A stretch of DNA of 64,000 bases from contig JAAYJK010000017.1 of NCBI GenBank assembly GCA_012522955.1, positions 1 through 64,000 on the forward strand, read 5' to 3'. The stretch is from Syntrophomonadaceae bacterium (GTDB taxonomy: Bacteria; Bacillota; Syntrophomonadia; Syntrophomonadales; Syntrophomonadaceae). The notes below the pieces were generated by a model, which was not told the origin of the DNA, ran no database searches, and saw only the letters and a program-made list of their open reading frames with translations. The position numbers and the translations under genes were made by a program. Shown piece after piece: positions 1 through 10,436 of this stretch (positions are counted from its first letter, which is position 1; each line of letters starts with the position of its first letter).

Positions 1-85
1 CAGAGTTCAGTATGGTTATGTTTTGAATAGCTCAGGTGATAGGTAATCTCTGCTTCGAAAATTTACAACAGGGTATCTTTATAAC

Positions 86-115
86 AAAAACCCAGGTTTC
101 AAGACCTGGGTTTTT
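86..115 (-). terminator. Intrinsic terminator of ssrA
   Basis: An inverted repeat AAACCCAGG / CCTGGGTTT surrounds a short loop and has runs of five A on one side and five T on the other, so it can act in both directions. It lies about 10 bases past the mature 3' end of the tmRNA and is the natural end of the rnr-smpB-ssrA direction of transcription. Positions 1-85, to its left, show no gene or motif I recognise. Confidence 0.85.
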
Positions 116-124
116 ATCTCATTT

Positions 125-474
125 TGGTGGAGGCGGGGGGAGTCGAACCCCCGTCCGAAAGAATGACCAGCCAGGTGTCTCCGAGCGCAGTTCGTGTTTT
201 GGGTTTCGCTCAGCCGGCGCCCACGAACAGGCTCCTTCGAGCTATCCCCGATAAGTTTCCCCTTTCAGCCCCTCGAGAAAGAAGGCGGAAGGGTACCTCA
301 CTAAGTGACGCCCTGCACTAAGCCGTGAGGATACTTAGCCGGACGAGCCGCTTAAGCGGCTAGTGCAAAATTATCTTCTGCAGTTATTTTAGTTTTTCAC
401 CTTTTTAACGAGCTGGCGACAACTCGGCTCGCTGCCCAACTCACCTATTCCCCCGTCGAAACCAGTACGCCCCC
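125..474 (-). ncRNA. ssrA: Transfer-messenger RNA (tmRNA)
   Basis: tmRNA rescues stalled ribosomes and tags the unfinished protein for degradation. Read on the minus strand, the 5' end GGGGGCG (474 downward) pairs with CGCCTCC next to an encoded CCA at 127-125, forming the tRNA-like acceptor stem with one G-U pair. The T-arm sequence TTCGACTCC is present near the 3' end, and the conserved GGTTTCGACGGGGG follows the 5' stem. The tag-coding stretch at 381-352 reads GCA GAA GAT AAT TTT GCA CTA GCC GCT TAA, giving the tag AEDNFALAA, which ends in the usual protease-targeting ALAA. Length is 350 nt, normal for a one-piece tmRNA. Its partner smpB lies immediately upstream. Confidence 0.97.
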
Positions 475-520
475 ATAAGTTGGATAACTGCATCGAAGGT
501 TATTGGTGTCTGGAATAATG

Positions 521-549
521 ATTCTACACCCTGTTGTATCTATTGTCAA
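521..549 (-). promoter_or_regulatory. Sigma-A type promoter of ssrA
   Basis: On the minus strand there is a perfect -35 TTGACA (549-544), a 17-base spacer and a -10 TAGAAT (526-521). Transcription would start about 40 bases upstream of the mature tmRNA 5' end, leaving a short leader to be trimmed. The -35 overlaps the smpB stop codon (AGT TGA CA), so the promoter is embedded in the end of the neighbouring gene. Confidence 0.8.
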
Positions 550-1019
550 CTGGAGCGTCCCCGCTCCTTAATAGTTCTTTCCATATCCCGCTTAGCATCC
601 CGGGCGGCTATATCTTCTCGCTTATCATACAGCTTCTTACCCACCGCTACCGCCAGATCCATCTTGGCTAGACCGTTTTTAAAATAGATTTTCAAGGGAA
701 TCAGGGTATAGCCCTTTTCCTGATGCAGGCCAATGAGGCGGTTTATCTCCCGCTTGTGCAGGAGAAGCTTCTTAGGCCTTAAAGGATCATGGTTAAATAT
801 ATTGCCCTTATCATAGGGACTGATATGGAAATTGTTTACCCATACCTCGCCTCCCTTGACTACCGCATAGGCATCCTGCAAATTCCCTTTGCCCATGCGC
901 AGGGATTTAACTTCAGTTCCTTTTAAAACCATCCCTGCTTCAAAGGCTTCTTTTATATGATAATTATGCCTGGCTTTTCGATTATCCACTACTGGTTTAA
1001 TTCCAGGTTTCTTGGCCAT
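546..1019 (-). CDS. smpB: SsrA-binding protein SmpB
   Basis: SmpB binds the tRNA-like domain of tmRNA and delivers it to stalled ribosomes for trans-translation in the cytoplasm. The 157-residue product has the usual family length and features: the early NRKARHNY segment, the [15 protein letters not shown] core of the OB fold, and a basic C-terminal tail (residues about 130-157, rich in Lys and Arg) that enters the mRNA channel. The gene lies directly upstream of ssrA, the classic smpB-ssrA pairing, and downstream of rnr, which encodes the RNase that degrades the rescued mRNA. The ATG at 1019 is the only sensible start. I am confident of the identity. Confidence 0.97.
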   Translation of the reverse strand: MAKKPGIKPVVDNRKARHNYHIKEAFEAGMVLKGTEVKSLRMGKGNLQDAYAVVKGGEVWVNNFHISPYDKGNIFNHDPLRPKKLLLHKREINRLIGLHQEKGYTLIPLKIYFKNGLAKMDLAVAVGKKLYDKREDIAARDAKRDMERTIKERGRSS

Positions 1020-1472
1020 GATGCACCTCTATTTTCTGTGTTCTGCTCAAATACTCTGGGCAATTACTCACGATCAGTATATCGCCCATCCAGGCAAACT
1101 TCAACAACTCTCTTCAGCAGCATTTTACAAAGTTAAACCCTCGTCTCAGGCAAGTATAAACCAGGACCAGGGCTTTTACTTCTATTCCACTGCTACAATT
1201 ATACCTTGGCGGTCGCTCTTCAGTCAAGAGCGCCCCTGGTTTCACTAAAGGTCCCGTTAATTGACACCCATGATCAGTAAAAACAACGTGAATTTTTTTG
1301 CTATACCGAGACGGGCGGTCAAAGACCGCCCCTACAATTATTTGGCGATTTTAAACACTGGAATAAATCAATCATTGTCGTGTGAACCATTATAGCTGGG
1401 TGGGGTTAGGCCGGATCTATCAATGACCATAGACTATTTTTTCCTATGAAGTAAAGATCCCTAGCTTTCTGT
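1020..1472. other. Gene-free interval between rnr and smpB
   Basis: This 453-base interval holds no credible gene; an open frame on the plus strand at its left side has no ribosome binding site or family resemblance. It contains a hairpin near 1211-1235 (CGCTCTT / AAGAGCG arms) and a repeat copy described separately at 1291-1390. Near 1250-1268 is a short GGTCCCGTTAATTGACAC stretch that vaguely resembles transposase-end sequences seen at 52.5 kb. No clear terminator for rnr is seen. Confidence 0.6.
1291..1390. repeat. Composite palindromic intergenic repeat, copy A
   Basis: A perfect palindrome GGGCGGTC-AAA-GACCGCCC (1313-1331) is preceded by a T-rich stretch with CTATACC and followed by CTACAATTATTTGGCGAT and, about 48 bases later, CGTGTGAAC. 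The same parts, in the same order and spacing, recur at 46835-46942, so this is a dispersed element of about 100 bases and not a simple hairpin. Shorter relatives of the palindrome occur at 16.4 kb and 45.3 kb. Confidence 0.8.
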
Positions 1473-3584
1473 TCAGATGAGTTCAAAGTCGATTTTAGCT
1501 TCGTTGACGTCCACTTTAGCTAGCAGGATTTTCACCTTATCTCCTATGGCAAATTTGCGTCCGCTGTGACTGCCAGTCAGGGTATAGTTGCGATCATTGA
1601 ATAGATAATAATCATCTGCTATGGATGATATATGAACCAGCCCTTCTACGGTATTGGGTAGTTCTACAAAGAAGCCGAAGGATTGCACCGAAGAAATACG
1701 ACCTTCGAATTCTTCTCCCACAAACCTTTTCATATACTGGGCTTTTTTTAGCGCCACCAGTTCTCTTTCTGCTTCCTCGGCTTTTATCTCCTGCAGGGTG
1801 GAGTGTTCTCCATATACTGGCATCTTGGAATTCAAACTGGCCTTTTTCCGTTGGCTGATACTGCCTGCCAGCATCAAACTCAAAACCCGGTGCACGATAA
1901 GATCGGGGTAACGCCTAATGGGACTGGTAAAATGACAGTAATACTGGGAAGCCAGTCCAAAGTGCCCCAAAGCCTGCGGTACATATCGAGCGTGTTTCAT
2001 GGAGCGCAGAACCATCAGGGAGATCATCTGCTCTTCTGCTCGTCCTTTTATATCTTGCAGGAGCTTCTGAAAGAGCCGGGGTTCCATTTTACGTCCTTTA
2101 ATCTGATGCCCGAATACTCCCAGCACATGGTTTAGTTTAAGTAGAGCGTCTTCATCCGGGTTCTCATGCACTCGATAGAGGATAGGCAATTCCTGCCAGT
2201 ACATATGCTGGGCTACGGTTTCATTGGCTTTAATCATAAAGTCCTCAATCAGCATTTCTCCGGCACCCTGCTCCCGACGTAGGATCTCCAGGGGCACTCC
2301 CTTTTCATCTACGATTACTTTGGATTCGGGAAAGTCAAAGTCCAGCATCCCTCGCTGCATTCTCTCATTGCGGATAATTCCAGCTAGTTCCTGCATGAGA
2401 AAGAATTGCTCGACCAGGTCTTGATAACGTTCCTTTAGGCCCGCATCTTCTCCGGCCAGAATCTTATTCACATCACCATAGTTCATGCGTTCTTGTACTT
2501 TGATAACTGACTTCTGTATGTCATAATTGAATACCTGCCCGGCTGGGTTAACATCCATGATACAGCTCAGAGCCAGTCGGTCCTGTCCCGCATTCAAGCT
2601 GCATATATCATTGGATAGCTGTGGCGGCAGCATGGGCAATACCTTATCGATCAGGTAAACGCTGGTACCCCTTTTGCATGCTTCCTTGTCCAGTTTGCTG
2701 TCTTCCCGAACGTAATGAGACACATCGGCGATGTGTACACCTAAGCGGTATCCCCCTTCGATTCTGTACACCGATACCGCATCATCCAGGTCTTTGGCAT
2801 CTTCTCCGTCTATAGTAACCATAGGCAGTTCTCGCAGGTCCAACCTTCCGCTGAGATCGCGCTCCGAAATGGCCCGAGACGCTACCTCAACTGCTTCCTC
2901 CAGCACACTGTCGGGAAATTCTGCAGGCAGTCCGTGTTTTTTTATAATTACCTGGACATCCAATCCTGGCTGCCCTTTTTTCCCCAGTACTTCAACAATT
3001 TTTCCTTCGGCCACCCCTTTTTTATCCGGCCAGCCGGTGATTTTCACTAAGACCCGATCTCCCGGAGTCGCCTTCAGCTTGCGGCTGCGGCTTACGGTAA
3101 TAGGATAAATCTGTCGGGAATCATCCGGTATTACCTGCAGGGAATGCTTGCCCCGCTCAAAAGTCCCTACCAATTCCTTATTCGCACGGTTGATTACCCG
3201 GACTACTTCGCCTTCCGGTCTCCTGCTCTCACCATGAGCCTCTTGATATAGTCTGACCAATACCTTGTCATGGTGCATGGCACCATTCAAGTTGCGGCCG
3301 TAAACAAAAATGTCTGGCATATCGGGCTGATCCGGAGTAATAAACCCATAACCGCGCTGGCTCAGGTTAATAACCCCTTTAGCCAGGTTCATCTTCTCCG
3401 GCACGCCGTACTTGTTCTTACGGGTCTTAACTATTTCCCCCTGTTTTTCCAGGGTTCCCAGCATCCGCGCAAATTTCCCTTCTTCCTCCGCTTCTATCTG
3501 GAAAACCTTCATTAAATCATCGAAACTAAGCGGTCGATATGAATCCTGCCGTATATATTCCATAATGCTGGTCTTGTTTATCAT
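1473..3584 (-). CDS. rnr: Ribonuclease R (RNB-family 3'-5' exoribonuclease)
   Basis: RNase R processively degrades structured RNA from the 3' end and removes mRNAs released by trans-translation, which fits its place upstream of smpB and ssrA. The order is an N-terminal helix-turn-helix-like region (about 1-65), cold-shock domains (about 70-215), the RNB catalytic domain with the aspartate motif IDGEDAKDLDDAVS at 258-271, and a C-terminal S1 domain (about 620-703). The frame is open to a GTG at 3602, but the strong AAGGAGG ribosome binding site lies inside those first codons; the ATG at 3584, five bases after it, is therefore the better start and gives 703 residues. No basic Lys-rich tail is seen beyond S1, unlike the E. 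coli enzyme. Confidence 0.95.
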   Translation of the reverse strand: MINKTSIMEYIRQDSYRPLSFDDLMKVFQIEAEEEGKFARMLGTLEKQGEIVKTRKNKYGVPEKMNLAKGVINLSQRGYGFITPDQPDMPDIFVYGRNLNGAMHHDKVLVRLYQEAHGESRRPEGEVVRVINRANKELVGTFERGKHSLQVIPDDSRQIYPITVSRSRKLKATPGDRVLVKITGWPDKKGVAEGKIVEVLGKKGQPGLDVQVIIKKHGLPAEFPDSVLEEAVEVASRAISERDLSGRLDLRELPMVTIDGEDAKDLDDAVSVYRIEGGYRLGVHIADVSHYVREDSKLDKEACKRGTSVYLIDKVLPMLPPQLSNDICSLNAGQDRLALSCIMDVNPAGQVFNYDIQKSVIKVQERMNYGDVNKILAGEDAGLKERYQDLVEQFFLMQELAGIIRNERMQRGMLDFDFPESKVIVDEKGVPLEILRREQGAGEMLIEDFMIKANETVAQHMYWQELPILYRVHENPDEDALLKLNHVLGVFGHQIKGRKMEPRLFQKLLQDIKGRAEEQMISLMVLRSMKHARYVPQALGHFGLASQYYCHFTSPIRRYPDLIVHRVLSLMLAGSISQRKKASLNSKMPVYGEHSTLQEIKAEEAERELVALKKAQYMKRFVGEEFEGRISSVQSFGFFVELPNTVEGLVHISSIADDYYLFNDRNYTLTGSHSGRKFAIGDKVKILLAKVDVNEAKIDFELI

Positions 3585-3645
3585 AAAATCCTCCTTGTTC
3601 ACGTGGCATTTATACTATTATGCCCGTATGATGGGACAGATTAAT

Positions 3646-4197
3646 CTATAAAGCTATATCAGAGGCTATTTTTTTCATGCTCTGAAGGCATAGTTCCAAG
3701 AATTCTTCCAATTCCAAGCCCAGCTCGGAGCAGGTCTGCATTTGTTCCCGGCTGGCTCCTTTGGCAAATGCTTTTTCCTTAAAACGTTTTTTCAGGGATT
3801 TTAGCTGCACTTCCTCCAGCTTTTTATCCGGCCTTACCAGAGCTGCAGCAGTAATAAAGCCACTAACCGGATCAGCTGCATAAAGGGCATGATCCAGCAG
3901 ACTCTGTCGGGGCAAACCATGAATCTCATTATGAACTTTGACAGCGTATACTATGTCCTCCGGTAAAGCATTTTCCTTTAATATTTGGGCTCCCAGCAGG
4001 GAATGCTGGTGAGCATCTTCGGCGGTGGTATCATAATCGATATCATGCAAAAGACCGGCCAGACCAAATTTGTCTACATCCTGGTTTAGCCTTGCTGCAA
4101 TTCCCCGCATAATGGCTTCTACGGCCAGCGAATGATTGATCAGGTTCTCACTTTTCAAATGTTCTTTCATCAATTTCAGGGCTTGATTTCTGTCCAC
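3646..4197 (-). CDS. HD-domain (HDIG-type) metal-dependent phosphohydrolase
   Basis: A 183-residue protein with the HD superfamily metal-binding pattern: His22, the paired His51-Asp52 in GLLHDIDYDT, further histidines at 63-65 and about 89, and an Asp in YAADP near 109. Family members hydrolyse phosphate esters or nucleotides, but the true substrate of this small HDIG type is unknown. It lies 23 bases downstream of the carboxylesterase gene and about 60 bases upstream of rnr, in a run from secG to ssrA. Start is the ATG at 4197. The fold is clear; the cellular role is not. Confidence 0.8.
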   Translation of the reverse strand: MDRNQALKLMKEHLKSENLINHSLAVEAIMRGIAARLNQDVDKFGLAGLLHDIDYDTTAEDAHQHSLLGAQILKENALPEDIVYAVKVHNEIHGLPRQSLLDHALYAADPVSGFITAAALVRPDKKLEEVQLKSLKKRFKEKAFAKGASREQMQTCSELGLELEEFLELCLQSMKKIASDIAL

Positions 4198-4220
4198 TAA
4201 TATATCCTCCTGTTCTTCTA

Positions 4221-4994
4221 TTACGATTCCTTGTTGATGAACTCGCCCAACTCCCGGGCCAATATATTCTTTTCTTGCTCCATAGTAGCAATATGCCCAG
4301 AATTAGGCAAGGCCAGTATCTTGACTCGGCTATTAGATAACTGCTCCTTTAGGTACTCAACACTGCCCTTTTTTACCGCTCGATCTCGCAGCGATTGTAC
4401 CAACATGGCAGGGATCCTTAATAAATTCAGTTCCTTTATTATGATGTTTCTCAATTGGGTCAGGCTGGTATAGGCTCGCACTGGATAGCAATTATAATCA
4501 AACCTTCCCTGGCGAGCCAGTATATCCTCTTTGCGGGCCCCTTTAGTGAAATAAGGGACCAAATGCTGCATTAGGGGAGCTGAAGCTGACAGCAGTGGAT
4601 ACTGGGTAAAGATGGGGGCATTTATAGCCACCACCCCTCTTAGACCAGGCAGATGGATACCGGCATGCATGGATAAGAGACCTCCCATGGACAAACCGGC
4701 CACAAATACATGCTGATATTCACTCAATAGCCTTTTTCCCTCTAACTCTACCGCCCGATACCAATCCCACCAGCTAGTGGCATTCAAATCAGCCGGATTA
4801 GTACCATGCCCGGGCAGCAAAATACCACTCACAGTACAATCATTTATATCATGCAAAATTTCCGCCGTGGGCAGGAGCTCAGATGGGGAAGCGGTAAATC
4901 CATGTAAAAAAAGCAAGGCTTGATTGCTTTTTCCTTCCAAATAAAAAGGCTGGGCTTTTGGATGAACTTCTTTCATGTGACTCTTCCTTACCAT
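4221..4994 (-). CDS. Alpha/beta-hydrolase, Est30-type carboxylesterase
   Basis: A 257-residue serine esterase. It has the oxyanion-hole motif [10 protein letters not shown] (residues about 28-37), the nucleophile elbow GLSMGG with Ser102, an Asp in [11 protein letters not shown] and a His in [10 protein letters not shown] near the C-terminus, completing the catalytic triad in the right order. Length and motifs match the carboxylesterases found between secG and rnr in Bacillus and Geobacillus; those act on short acyl esters, though the natural substrate is uncertain. Two starts are possible: ATG 4994 and ATG 4976 (the seventh codon), the latter with AAGGAAG six bases upstream. The protein has no signal peptide and is expected in the cytoplasm. 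Confidence 0.85.
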   Translation of the reverse strand: MVRKSHMKEVHPKAQPFYLEGKSNQALLFLHGFTASPSELLPTAEILHDINDCTVSGILLPGHGTNPADLNATSWWDWYRAVELEGKRLLSEYQHVFVAGLSMGGLLSMHAGIHLPGLRGVVAINAPIFTQYPLLSASAPLMQHLVPYFTKGARKEDILARQGRFDYNCYPVRAYTSLTQLRNIIIKELNLLRIPAMLVQSLRDRAVKKGSVEYLKEQLSNSRVKILALPNSGHIATMEQEKNILARELGEFINKES

Positions 4995-5059
4995 GATTTT
5001 TTCTTTTCCTGTGAAATATAACTTTTCGCAGGAATATCACTTTTATAAAATTATATACA

Positions 5060-5095
5060 AAAAAGCAGGAAGATTATCATATCTGCCTGCTTTTT
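5060..5095 (-). terminator. Intrinsic terminator after hppA
   Basis: The arms AAAAAGCAGG (5060-5069) and CCTGCTTTTT (5086-5095) pair perfectly around a 16-base loop, with U-runs available in both directions. It falls between the end of the pyrophosphatase gene and the esterase gene, so it probably separates the glycolysis/secG/hppA transcription unit from the esterase-HD-rnr-smpB genes. Confidence 0.8.
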
Positions 5096-5120
5096 GCTTT
5101 TTATTAATTCAGCTATGCTT

Positions 5121-7106
5121 TTACAGTAATGGCGCAATAAAGACCAGGGATACGATAGCCATCAGCTTGAGCAGAATGTTTAGAGAAGGTCCGGCAGTAT
5201 CCTTACAGGGATCCCCCACCGTGTCTCCAACTACTCCGGCTGCATGAGCATCACTGCCTTTACCTCCATAGTTACCCGATTCAATATATTTCTTAGCATT
5301 ATCCCAAGCTCCTCCAGCATTTGCTAGCATTATGGCCAAACATACTCCGGAAGCAATTGATCCAGCCAACATTCCAGCTAAGGCTTCACCTTTCAGGAAC
5401 AGTCCTACCAGAACTGGAGCTATTATAGCCAACAAACCAGGTACTATCATTTCCTTAATGGCGGAACGGGTACTGATGTCTACGCAACGGGCATAGTCGG
5501 CTTTGGCCTTTCCTTCCATCAAACCAGTAATTTCCCGGAACTGTCTTCTTACTTCTTCTACCATTTCAGCGGCAGCCCGGCCTACTGCTCCCATAGTCAG
5601 AGCACAGAAGAAGAAAGGCAGCATGGCTCCAATTAATACACCTACCATTACCATGGGGTTCAAGAGATTAACTGAAGTGATTCCGGCCACCTGTGAAAAA
5701 GCGCTTAATAAAGCCAGGGCAGTTAAAGCGGCTGAACCTATAGCAAAACCTTTACCAATAGCCGCCGTGGTGTTTCCTACTGAATCAAGACGGTCAGTGG
5801 TTTCCCGAACTTCATGGGGCAGCTCCGCCATTTCTGCAATTCCCCCAGCGTTATCTGCTATGGGGCCATAAGCGTCAACTGCTACTACCATACCAGTGGT
5901 GGCCAGCATACCTACTGCGGCCAAAGCTATACCGTAAAGGCCCCCGGTTAAAAAGGCTATAACTATAGCTGCACAGATAATCAGTATAGGAATTAATGTG
6001 GAAAACATTCCCACTCCAAGCCCGGCAATGATTACAGTGGCAGGTCCGGTCAAGGCTGATTTAGCTATTCCTTGTACCGGCTTGTACTCGTCGGAAGTAT
6101 AGTACTCGGTAACCAGACCGATAATGGTTCCGGCTGCCAATCCGGCTACCAGAGACCAGAATACTCCGAAATAGGCGGCTGGCAACAGCATTTTAACCGC
6201 AAAATAAGCTATTACTATTAATATAGCAGCCGAACCAAAGGTTCCGGCATTTAATGCTTTTAAGGGGTTGCTATTTTCATCAGTTCTGACAAAGAAGGTT
6301 CCTATAATAGATGCAATTACTCCGCCGCTGGCTATAATTGCCGGCAGGAATATGCCTCCTATACCGTAAAGGGCTATCCCTACGGCTCCCAGAGTCATAG
6401 CTGCGATTATGGAACCTACATAGGATTCAAACAGATCGGCGCCCATACCGGCTACGTCACCTACATTGTCACCTACGTTATCAGCTATGGTAGCTGGATT
6501 ACGGGGGTCATCCTCCGGAATCCCGGCTTCTACTTTACCAACTAGGTCGGCACCTACGTCTGCGGCTTTGGTATAAATACCTCCACCCACACGGCCAAAC
6601 AGGGCGATGGAACTTCCGCCTAAAGCGAAACCATTTACTATCGATGGTTCCCCAAAAATTATGTATAGTATTCCCAATCCTAACAGGCCTAGTCCGCAAA
6701 CAGCCATTCCCATTACTGCTCCACCAGAAAAGGCAATACCCAAAGCCGCATTCTGAGAACTCCGGGCTGCGTTAGCAGTTCTTACATTGGCCTTGGTAGC
6801 CACGTTCATTCCAATAAATCCAGCGGTAGCCGAACACATGGCTCCCACCAGGAAACATATGGCCGTGGTCCAGCTATCCTCAGGCAGGACCAGCCCCAGC
6901 ACCAGAAAGGCAAGTACTACGAAAATTGCCAGAGCGGTATATTGTCTTCTTAGAAAGGCCATAGCGCCCTCATGAATATGTCCGGCAATTTCTTGCATCT
7001 TTTCGTTTCCGGGATCTGCCTTGTTCACTTTTCCCGCCAGATAAAGGGCGAACAGAAGAGCTATTGCTCCTGCAGCGGGTGCGTACATAGAAAGGTTTTC
7101 CAACAC
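5121..7106 (-). CDS. hppA: Membrane-bound proton/sodium-pumping pyrophosphatase, K+-dependent type
   Basis: This integral membrane enzyme hydrolyses pyrophosphate and uses the energy to pump H+ or Na+ across the cell membrane. The 661 residues form about 16 hydrophobic helices. The substrate-binding loop [21 protein letters not shown] and the [20 protein letters not shown] helix are intact. [10 protein letters not shown] has Ala where K+-independent enzymes have Lys, which places it in the K+-requiring class. The glutamate in LFESYVGS sits at the position seen in Na+-pumping members, but some H+ pumps share it, so the ion is undecided. The start is GTG 7106, with AAGGAGG ten bases upstream. 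It follows secG by 66 bases. Confidence 0.95.
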   Translation of the reverse strand: MLENLSMYAPAAGAIALLFALYLAGKVNKADPGNEKMQEIAGHIHEGAMAFLRRQYTALAIFVVLAFLVLGLVLPEDSWTTAICFLVGAMCSATAGFIGMNVATKANVRTANAARSSQNAALGIAFSGGAVMGMAVCGLGLLGLGILYIIFGEPSIVNGFALGGSSIALFGRVGGGIYTKAADVGADLVGKVEAGIPEDDPRNPATIADNVGDNVGDVAGMGADLFESYVGSIIAAMTLGAVGIALYGIGGIFLPAIIASGGVIASIIGTFFVRTDENSNPLKALNAGTFGSAAILIVIAYFAVKMLLPAAYFGVFWSLVAGLAAGTIIGLVTEYYTSDEYKPVQGIAKSALTGPATVIIAGLGVGMFSTLIPILIICAAIVIAFLTGGLYGIALAAVGMLATTGMVVAVDAYGPIADNAGGIAEMAELPHEVRETTDRLDSVGNTTAAIGKGFAIGSAALTALALLSAFSQVAGITSVNLLNPMVMVGVLIGAMLPFFFCALTMGAVGRAAAEMVEEVRRQFREITGLMEGKAKADYARCVDISTRSAIKEMIVPGLLAIIAPVLVGLFLKGEALAGMLAGSIASGVCLAIMLANAGGAWDNAKKYIESGNYGGKGSDAHAAGVVGDTVGDPCKDTAGPSLNILLKLMAIVSLVFIAPLL

Positions 7107-7172
7107 AATAACAAAGCCTCCTTATAAATAATAACGAAGTGAAATCATCTATTGCTGCATACATTGCTAAGA

Positions 7173-7400
7173 CTAAAGTATGGCGATTACCAGTGTTAAT
7201 GCCATAAATACTGCAGCCAGCCAGGCGGTAATTTTAGACAATAATTCATCCAGCCCTTTCTTTTTGCCACCAAAAAGAGCTTCGCCTCCACCTGCGATGC
7301 TGCCTGAGAGGCCAGCACTCTTACCTGATTGGAGCAATATAGTAGCAATTATGCCCAATCCAATCAGTACCTGAAACACCAAAGCAACAGTTTTTATCAT
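7173..7400 (-). CDS. secG: Protein-export membrane protein SecG
   Basis: SecG is the small non-essential subunit of the SecYEG translocon and helps SecA cycle. The 75-residue product has two hydrophobic segments (about 3-22 and 55-74) linked by the glycine-rich loop with SGSIAGGGEALFGGKKKG, the family signature. It sits between enolase and the pyrophosphatase, matching the eno-secG order of Bacillus. It has its own upstream promoter candidate at 7446-7475. The ATG at 7400 is preceded by GGAGGTG. Confidence 0.95.
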   Translation of the reverse strand: MIKTVALVFQVLIGLGIIATILLQSGKSAGLSGSIAGGGEALFGGKKKGLDELLSKITAWLAAVFMALTLVIAIL

Positions 7401-7445
7401 GATTTCACCTCCGTTTCCAGCTATCCGTGGCTAGAGCCAAAATAT

Positions 7446-7475
7446 ATTGTACCACATTAGTTATATATATAACAA
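7446..7475 (-). promoter_or_regulatory. Probable promoter for secG-hppA
   Basis: Minus-strand TTGTTA (7475-7470) and TACAAT (7451-7446) are separated by 18 bases in the only gap between eno and secG. Both hexamers match the sigma-A consensus at five or more key positions. It would let secG and hppA be transcribed apart from the CggR-controlled glycolytic genes. Confidence 0.5.
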
Positions 7476-7495
7476 TAAGCTCCTTTTATTAGGCA

Positions 7496-8812
<1,317 letters not shown>

Positions 8813-8870
8813 CTATAAATTTAAATTGTCTTCTACCCTTAATCCATAATTACTTATTTGAGGATTTTGC

Positions 8871-10436
8871 CTATTTAATCCTTGATTCCCCTGGTTTGCC
8901 TTCGATCAAGCTGCGTCCAGTCATTTCCAGCGGAATCTCCAATCCTAATAGATCGAGGATAGTGGGAGCCACATCCTGTAAGGAACCTCCAGACCTTAAG
9001 GGGAGTCCCCGATGCTCTTCAGATACCAGAATAAAAGGAACCTTATTGGTCGTATGAGCGGTGAGACAAGCCCCGGTAAGAGAGCAGATCATATCCTCAC
9101 AATTACCATGATCTGCAGTTATAAGCACTATGCCTTCTTTTTGCAATACCCGCTCCACCACTTTCTGCATACAAATATCCACTGTATGCACGGCTTTGAT
9201 AGCAGCTTCCATATTGCCGGTATGACCAATCATATCCGGGTTGGCATAGTTGAGAATAATTAAATCATAATAATCCCGGTCTATCTCCTGTATCACCCGG
9301 TCGGTCACTTCTTGGGCACTCATTTCCGGTTTTAAATCGTAGGTTTCTACCGGGGGAGATGGAATAAGAATGCGCTCCTCCCCTGGATTAGGCTGTTCAA
9401 CTCCGCCATTGAAGAAAAAGGTTACATGGGCGTATTTCTCCGTTTCTGCAATCCGTAGCTGTTTCATATTATGCTGGGCTATCCATTCTCCCAAGGTATT
9501 ATCCAAACTCTGGGGCGCAAAAGCCATGGGGGTGTTCAGGGTTATATCATACTGTGTCATGCACACGAAATGGGGAGCAGGCCATATTTCCCGTGGAAAA
9601 TACTCAAAATCTTCATCCACCAGAGCATGGCTTATTTCCCGAGCCCGATCGGCCCGGAAATTAAAAAATATAATGCTGTCCCCTTCCTTTATCCTGCCTC
9701 GGGAAGATCCCTGTTCATCTAAAATAACTACCGGCTCTACGAATTCATCGCTGATTTCAGCCTCATAGCTCTGCTGAATAGCGTCCAATGGATCCAGAGC
9801 CAGATGGCCTTGGCCCATAACCATGGCCTGATAAGCTCTATGCACCCGTTTCCATCGTTTATCCCGGTCCATAGCATAAAATCGACCCATGACCGTGGCA
9901 ATCTTGCCGGTTCCCAATTCCTGCATGCGCTCTTGCAATCTAGCCACGTATTTAATGCCGCTATGGGGATCAGTATCTCGTCCATCTAAAAAAGCATGCA
10001 CATAAACCTCATCTACACCCTGAGTCTGGCAAAGCTTCAGCAAGGCATAAATATGTTCCATATGGCTATGCACACCGCCATCCGATACCAAACCCATAAG
10101 ATGTATGGCTCCTGCCCTTGATCTAGCCTCTTCAGCCGCAGCTAGGAAAGCAGGGTTGGTATAAAAGGAGCCATCTTCAATAGCATTATTTATTCTAGTA
10201 ATTTCCTGATATACAATGCGTCCAGCTCCCATATTAAGATGCCCCACTTCCGAATTCCCCATCTGCCCCCAGGGCAGACCTACATATTTGCCGGAAGTAT
10301 TCAAACAAGTGTCCGGATAGCTATCTTGAAGCCGGTAAAAATTGTTGGGTTGGGCCAGAGCTACCGCATTACGGGCACATTTTTCTCCTTCCCCCCAGCC
10401 GTCCAAAATCATTAAAACCAGAGATTTTTTATACAT
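8871..10436 (-). CDS. gpmI: 2,3-bisphosphoglycerate-independent phosphoglycerate mutase
   Basis: This Mn2+-dependent cytoplasmic enzyme converts 3-phosphoglycerate to 2-phosphoglycerate through a phosphoserine intermediate. The N-terminal metal site LMILDGWG, the nucleophile serine in GNSEVGHLNMGAGR, substrate arginines in FNFRADRARE, and the C-terminal metal ligands NYANPDMIGHTG and ITADHGNCED are all present. Two starts compete: a GTG at 10442, and ATG 10436 two codons in. I chose the ATG because it sits at a better distance from the weak GGGTG. Either start overlaps the end of tpiA, so the two genes are translationally coupled. Confidence 0.96.
   Translation of the reverse strand: MYKKSLVLMILDGWGEGEKCARNAVALAQPNNFYRLQDSYPDTCLNTSGKYVGLPWGQMGNSEVGHLNMGAGRIVYQEITRINNAIEDGSFYTNPAFLAAAEEARSRAGAIHLMGLVSDGGVHSHMEHIYALLKLCQTQGVDEVYVHAFLDGRDTDPHSGIKYVARLQERMQELGTGKIATVMGRFYAMDRDKRWKRVHRAYQAMVMGQGHLALDPLDAIQQSYEAEISDEFVEPVVILDEQGSSRGRIKEGDSIIFFNFRADRAREISHALVDEDFEYFPREIWPAPHFVCMTQYDITLNTPMAFAPQSLDNTLGEWIAQHNMKQLRIAETEKYAHVTFFFNGGVEQPNPGEERILIPSPPVETYDLKPEMSAQEVTDRVIQEIDRDYYDLIILNYANPDMIGHTGNMEAAIKAVHTVDICMQKVVERVLQKEGIVLITADHGNCEDMICSLTGACLTAHTTNKVPFILVSEEHRGLPLRSGGSLQDVAPTILDLLGLEIPLEMTGRSLIEGKPGESRIK

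Noticed and set aside
36-321. Two short plus-strand frames near the left edge
   Set aside because: They are antisense to the tmRNA, whose structure and tag fully explain this DNA.
1012-1248. 78-codon plus-strand open frame in the rnr-smpB gap
   Set aside because: It overlaps the start of smpB, has no ribosome binding site, crosses a hairpin, and the product resembles nothing known.
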